64,000 bases of DNA, from positions 1-64,000 of the forward strand of contig NZ_BCRJ01000028.1 in the NCBI RefSeq assembly GCF_001552535.1, given 5' to 3'. This DNA comes from Nocardioides jensenii JCM 1364 = NBRC 14755 (GTDB lineage: Bacteria; Actinomycetota; Actinomycetes; Propionibacteriales; Nocardioidaceae). Shown here piece by piece: positions 61,017 to 64,000 of the stretch. The position numbers were made by a program, and so were the translations under genes. Position 1 is the stretch's first letter. Each line of letters opens with the position of its first letter. The notes under the pieces are model-generated. The model saw nothing but the letters and a program-made list of their open reading frames with translations. It did no database searches and was not told the DNA's origin.

Positions 61017-62969
61017 TCAATGCTCGACCACCGAGGAGGCAGCCCACTGGCGGGCCAGGTCGGTGTAGCGGGCGAGCAGCTCGGGCCGGTCGACGGCACC
61101 GGCACTGACCACGTCGTCGGGTAGCGAGCCCTGCAGGATGCGCTTGAGTGGGATCTCGAGCTTCTTGCCGGTCTTGGTGTGCGGGATCGCCTCGACCACG
61201 TGCATCTCGTCGGGCACGTGGCGTGGCGAGCCCTGCGTGCGCAGCAGGTCACGCAGCCGCGCCAGGTCAGCTTCGTCGAGGCTGCGCCCGGGCGCCGGCA
61301 CCAGGAACATCGGCATCCGGTAGGAGCCGTCTGGCATCTCGACGCCGAGCACGAGGGCTTCGGCGACTGCCGGATCCTTCTCCACGATCTGGTAGAGGTC
61401 CGAGGACCCGATGCGCACGCCGTTGCGGTTCAGCGTCGAGTCCGACCGGCCATGCACGATGAAGGTGCCGTGGCCGGTGTGCGTGGCCCAGTCCCCCTGC
61501 CGCCACACGCCCGGGAAGGTGTCGAAGTAGGCGTCGTGCAGCCGCTCCCCGGTGGGGTCGTTCCAGAACCTCAAGGGCATCGACGGATAGGGAATGGTCA
61601 CCACGAGCTCGCCGACGGTGTCGCGAACCGGTCGACCGTCGGCGTCGTACGCCGCGGCCGCGACGCCCAGCAATGGGCCGGAGATCTCGCCGGCGCGCAC
61701 CGGCAGGTTGGGTGCTCCGCCGAGGAACGCGCTGACCACGTCGGTGCCACCGCACGCGGAGAAGACCGGTACGTCGGGCCCGACGTTGTCGCGGACCCAG
61801 TCGAAGAGCACCGCCGCGACCGGCGCACCCGTGACCGCGATCTGGGTCAGCGCGGAGAGGTCGTGCTCGTCCCGCGGCACCAGTCCGAGCGTCCGGGTGT
61901 GCTGCAGGTGACCCGGGCTGGTGCCGAACATGGTGACCCGTTCCCGCTCGACGATCTCCCAGAGGCGATCGCCGTCAGGGTGCGTGGGGCTGCCCTCGCA
62001 GACCACCGTGGTCGCACCCACTATCAGTGCCGAGACCACTACGTTCCAGAGCATCCAGTTGGTCGTGGTGTGCCACAGCATCGTGTCGCCGGGCCCCAGG
62101 TCATGCTGCAGGCCGAGCAGGCCGAGGTGTGCGGACACCACCCCGGCGTGCCCGTGCACGATGCCCTTCGGCACGCCGGTCGTGCCGGAGGAGAACAGCA
62201 CCCACAACGGGTGGTCCGCCGGCAGCTGCTCGGTCTCCAACTCCGCGCCGGCGGCGATCGCGTCGTGCCAAGGGATCACGTCCACGCCCGGCAAGTCGTC
62301 GATCGCCAGCCCGCAGCGTTCGACCGCGACGACGGTCCGGACGCCCAGCTCCTCGGCCAGCACGCCGACGACCTCACGCCGGTCGACGGCGGCACCGCCC
62401 CAGTCGTACGCCGCCACCGCCACCAGGACGGTCGGTTCGAGCTGGCGCAACCGGTCGGCCGCGGCCGAGGCGCCGTAGTCAGGCGCGCAGCCTGCCCACA
62501 CTGCGCCAGTCGAGGCACAGCCGAGGAACGCCACGATCGCCTCGATCGAGTTGGTCAGGTAGCCGACCACCCGATCGCCCCGTCGTACGCCGCGGGCGCG
62601 CAGCGTCCGTGTGAACCCGGCCACCTGGTCGGCGAGCTCGGACCAGTCCAGCTCCACACGGGTGCCGTCCTCAGCGATCGAGACCACCGCAGCGCCGGGA
62701 AGGTCGCGATGCCGCAGCACCTGGTCGACATAGTTCAACCTGGCTCCCTCGAACCAGCGGTGGTGCGGCATCGGGTGGTCGCTGAGGACCCGGTCGTAGG
62801 GAGTGGAGGCGCGTACGCCGAAGAACTCCCAGACCAGCTCCCAGAACTGCTCAGGCTCGGTGACCGACCAGTGGTGGAGCTGCCAGTAGTCCTCGGCCGA
62901 GACGCCGAAGCGGCTGGCCGCGGCTTCGGCGAACGCCTCGATGTTGGTGTCGGGTTGCTCGGGGTTCAT
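61017..62969 (-). CDS. Acetoacetate-CoA ligase-like acyl-CoA synthetase
   Basis: Adenylate-forming ligase. The acyl-CoA-synthetase N-terminal region (YWQLHHWSVTEPEQFWELVW; HHRWFEGARLNYVDQVLRHR) is that of acetoacetyl-CoA synthetases. The P-loop is VLFSSGTTGVPKGIVHGHAG near residue 258. Later motifs are VFSACGGTDVVSAFLGG near 405 and the hinge GTFIVHGRSDSTLNRNGVRI near 500. The C-terminal VEAIPHTKTGKKLEIPLKRI near 605 holds the catalytic Lys. 650 residues from ATG 62969. It lies six bases from the dioxygenase stop on the same strand. The substrate may be acetoacetate or a related beta-keto acid. Confidence 0.87.
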   Translation of the reverse strand: MNPEQPDTNIEAFAEAAASRFGVSAEDYWQLHHWSVTEPEQFWELVWEFFGVRASTPYDRVLSDHPMPHHRWFEGARLNYVDQVLRHRDLPGAAVVSIAEDGTRVELDWSELADQVAGFTRTLRARGVRRGDRVVGYLTNSIEAIVAFLGCASTGAVWAGCAPDYGASAAADRLRQLEPTVLVAVAAYDWGGAAVDRREVVGVLAEELGVRTVVAVERCGLAIDDLPGVDVIPWHDAIAAGAELETEQLPADHPLWVLFSSGTTGVPKGIVHGHAGVVSAHLGLLGLQHDLGPGDTMLWHTTTNWMLWNVVVSALIVGATTVVCEGSPTHPDGDRLWEIVERERVTMFGTSPGHLQHTRTLGLVPRDEHDLSALTQIAVTGAPVAAVLFDWVRDNVGPDVPVFSACGGTDVVSAFLGGAPNLPVRAGEISGPLLGVAAAAYDADGRPVRDTVGELVVTIPYPSMPLRFWNDPTGERLHDAYFDTFPGVWRQGDWATHTGHGTFIVHGRSDSTLNRNGVRIGSSDLYQIVEKDPAVAEALVLGVEMPDGSYRMPMFLVPAPGRSLDEADLARLRDLLRTQGSPRHVPDEMHVVEAIPHTKTGKKLEIPLKRILQGSLPDDVVSAGAVDRPELLARYTDLARQWAASSVVEH

Positions 62970-62974
62970 GACAG

Positions 62975-63889
62975 TCAGCTCGAGTGTGCACCGGTCATCA
63001 TGCCGGCAAGGTCCTCGGGCGCCAGGAACGACGGGGGCGGTGGCGGGCCCCAGTTGTAGAGACCCTTCGCACCCTCCCAGACCCCCGGCTCCCAGAGGGC
63101 GTCGTCGACGATGCAGTCGATGTCGGAGTAGTACTCCGAGAAGTTGCCGGCCGGGTCCTTGAGGTACCAGAAGAAGTTGGAGCCGACGTGGTGGCGGCCC
63201 AGGCCCCACACGTGACGGTCCGGGTCGTTCTCGAGCATCGCGGTGGCGCCGCGGCCGATCTCGTCAATGTCCTCGACCTGCCACGAGGTGTGGTGCAGGA
63301 AGTTCACCGGCGCCTGCTGCACCAGGACGTTGTGGTGGTCGGTCGAGCAGCGCATGAACGCGGCCAGGCCTGGGACACGGTCGCTGACCTTGAAGCCGAT
63401 GCCCTCGGTGAAGAACCGCTGGGTGGCCTCCTGGTCGGTGGAACCGATCACCACGTGCCCGAGCTTGCGCGGCTTGACCGGCCCTTCTCGGAGTACGCCG
63501 GGAGCGCGGCCCTCGCGCTCGATGCGACCCGGAAAGTTGTAGGGCGTGGGATCGGAGGCCTGCTCGATGTGCGGGCTGACCGAGACCGTGGCCCGGAAGC
63601 CGGCGATCGGCTCCTCGGTGACCAGGCTCGTTCCCTCCCGCTTGGTGGCGAGGTCGAGCTTGTCCAACTGGGTCGCGATGCGGTCCACGTCGTCCGGGTC
63701 GTCGACGCCGATCCCGATCTCGAGCAGTCGGCGTTGCGACGACGACGCGATGCGCAGCTGCTGGCCACCGTCGGCCGTGCTGAAGCTGCCGTCGCCATGG
63801 TGGGTGAGTCCGAACTCCTCGTAGTAGGTAACGGTCTCGTCGACGTTCGGCACCCCGATGGTGACGGAGGTGAGTCGGTGCAGTGACAT
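62975..63889 (-). CDS. Extradiol ring-cleavage dioxygenase (VOC / type I)
   Basis: Two-module vicinal-oxygen-chelate protein: the first module begins LTSVTIGVPNVDETVTYYEE, the second RKLGHVVIGSTDQEATQRFF near residue 140. Iron ligands of the 2-His-1-Glu type fit H in LGHVV, H in HHTSWQVEDIDEIG near 195, and E in NFSEYYSDIDCI near 250; GRHHVGSNFFWYLKDPAGN is the signature block. 304 residues. A catechol-type meta-cleavage reaction is expected; the exact substrate is unknown. Overlaps nothing upstream, and the FAH-like gene ends two bases before its start. Confidence 0.85.
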   Translation of the reverse strand: MSLHRLTSVTIGVPNVDETVTYYEEFGLTHHGDGSFSTADGGQQLRIASSSQRRLLEIGIGVDDPDDVDRIATQLDKLDLATKREGTSLVTEEPIAGFRATVSVSPHIEQASDPTPYNFPGRIEREGRAPGVLREGPVKPRKLGHVVIGSTDQEATQRFFTEGIGFKVSDRVPGLAAFMRCSTDHHNVLVQQAPVNFLHHTSWQVEDIDEIGRGATAMLENDPDRHVWGLGRHHVGSNFFWYLKDPAGNFSEYYSDIDCIVDDALWEPGVWEGAKGLYNWGPPPPPSFLAPEDLAGMMTGAHSS

Positions 63890-63890
63890 G

Positions 63891-64000
63891 TCAGGCCTCC
63901 CCTGAATCGTTGGTCGCCAAGTCGTCTGCGCTGACGGGAGTAGCGACGAAGCGCTGGCGCTGCTCGCCCAGGCCCTCGATCCAGCTGTGCAACTCCTCGC
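63891..64000 (-). CDS. C-terminal end of a probable fumarylacetoacetase-family hydrolase (partial)
   Basis: The last 35 codons visible read EELHSWIEGLGEQRQRFVAT, PVSADDLATNDSGEA and stop. The W-I-E-G-L-G-x-Q-R-Q-R segment resembles the conserved C-terminus (VEIEGLGRQRQ) of FAH-family hydrolases from meta-cleavage pathways. The gene continues beyond base 64000. It sits directly upstream of the dioxygenase on the same strand, consistent with a catabolic operon. Family assignment from so few residues is tentative. Confidence 0.45.
   Translation of the reverse strand, partial: EELHSWIEGLGEQRQRFVATPVSADDLATNDSGEA

Overview
The window reads as a chromosomal segment of a high-GC actinobacterium, most likely Nocardioides or a close relative in the Propionibacteriales. 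The grounds are uniformly high GC, frequent GTG starts, and a gene order typical of that group: comEA-comEC-holA-rpsT-lepA-hemW, hrcA-dnaJ-rsmE, phoH-ybeY-CNNM protein-era, leuA, recO-uppS, a zinc ABC operon with zur, glyS-dus-dgt-dnaG and tRNA-Asn. No database could be searched, so family names rest on motifs, length and context.

Layout. 1-19.9 kb is core genome: DNA uptake (comEA, comEC), replication (holA), translation (rpsT, lepA, rsmE), haem and iron genes (hemW; a DUF2470 protein behind a DtxR/IdeR-type box), stress control (hrcA-dnaJ behind a CIRCE element), a FadD-type ligase and a cytochrome P450. 19.9-23.6 kb holds a winged-helix protein and a minus-strand operon in which a SigE-like sigma factor drives two membrane-attached GerMN/Gmad2 proteins. 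23.7-35.1 kb is the HIT-phoH-ybeY-CNNM-(dead cytidine deaminase)-era block, interrupted between 27.2 and 34.1 kb by a membrane protein of unknown function, a pair resembling the 10-methylstearate enzymes TmsA/TmsB, a HAD phosphatase, an MFS exporter and a siderophore-interacting protein. 35-47.3 kb holds tandem septum-formation-domain lipoproteins, leuA with a leucine-rich leader peptide and attenuator-like stems, a voltage-sensor-only membrane protein, recO, uppS, and the complete zinc system zur-znuB-znuC-znuA behind two Zur-type palindromes. 47.3-58 kb holds glyS, dus, a peptidoglycan-hydrolase-like exported protein with a possible c-di-AMP riboswitch, dgt and dnaG.

Two places look like accessory DNA or scars. 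At 52.3-54.2 kb a small sigma/partner gene pair is flanked by a 19-bp exact direct repeat and abuts a decapitated XRE repressor fragment. At 58.07-60 kb tRNA-Asn is followed by an AlpA-like excisionase gene, a frameshifted integrase fragment and the 3' part of a corA gene, which looks like the collapsed remains of an integrated element. The last 4 kb is a minus-strand catabolic cluster: amidohydrolase/decarboxylase, acetoacetyl-CoA synthetase-like ligase, extradiol dioxygenase and the end of a probable fumarylacetoacetase-family hydrolase.

A 36-bp intergenic element made of two 14-bp units repeated at a 22-bp period occurs at three separated sites (12.87, 14.66 and 50.04 kb). It is not explained by any gene in the window.
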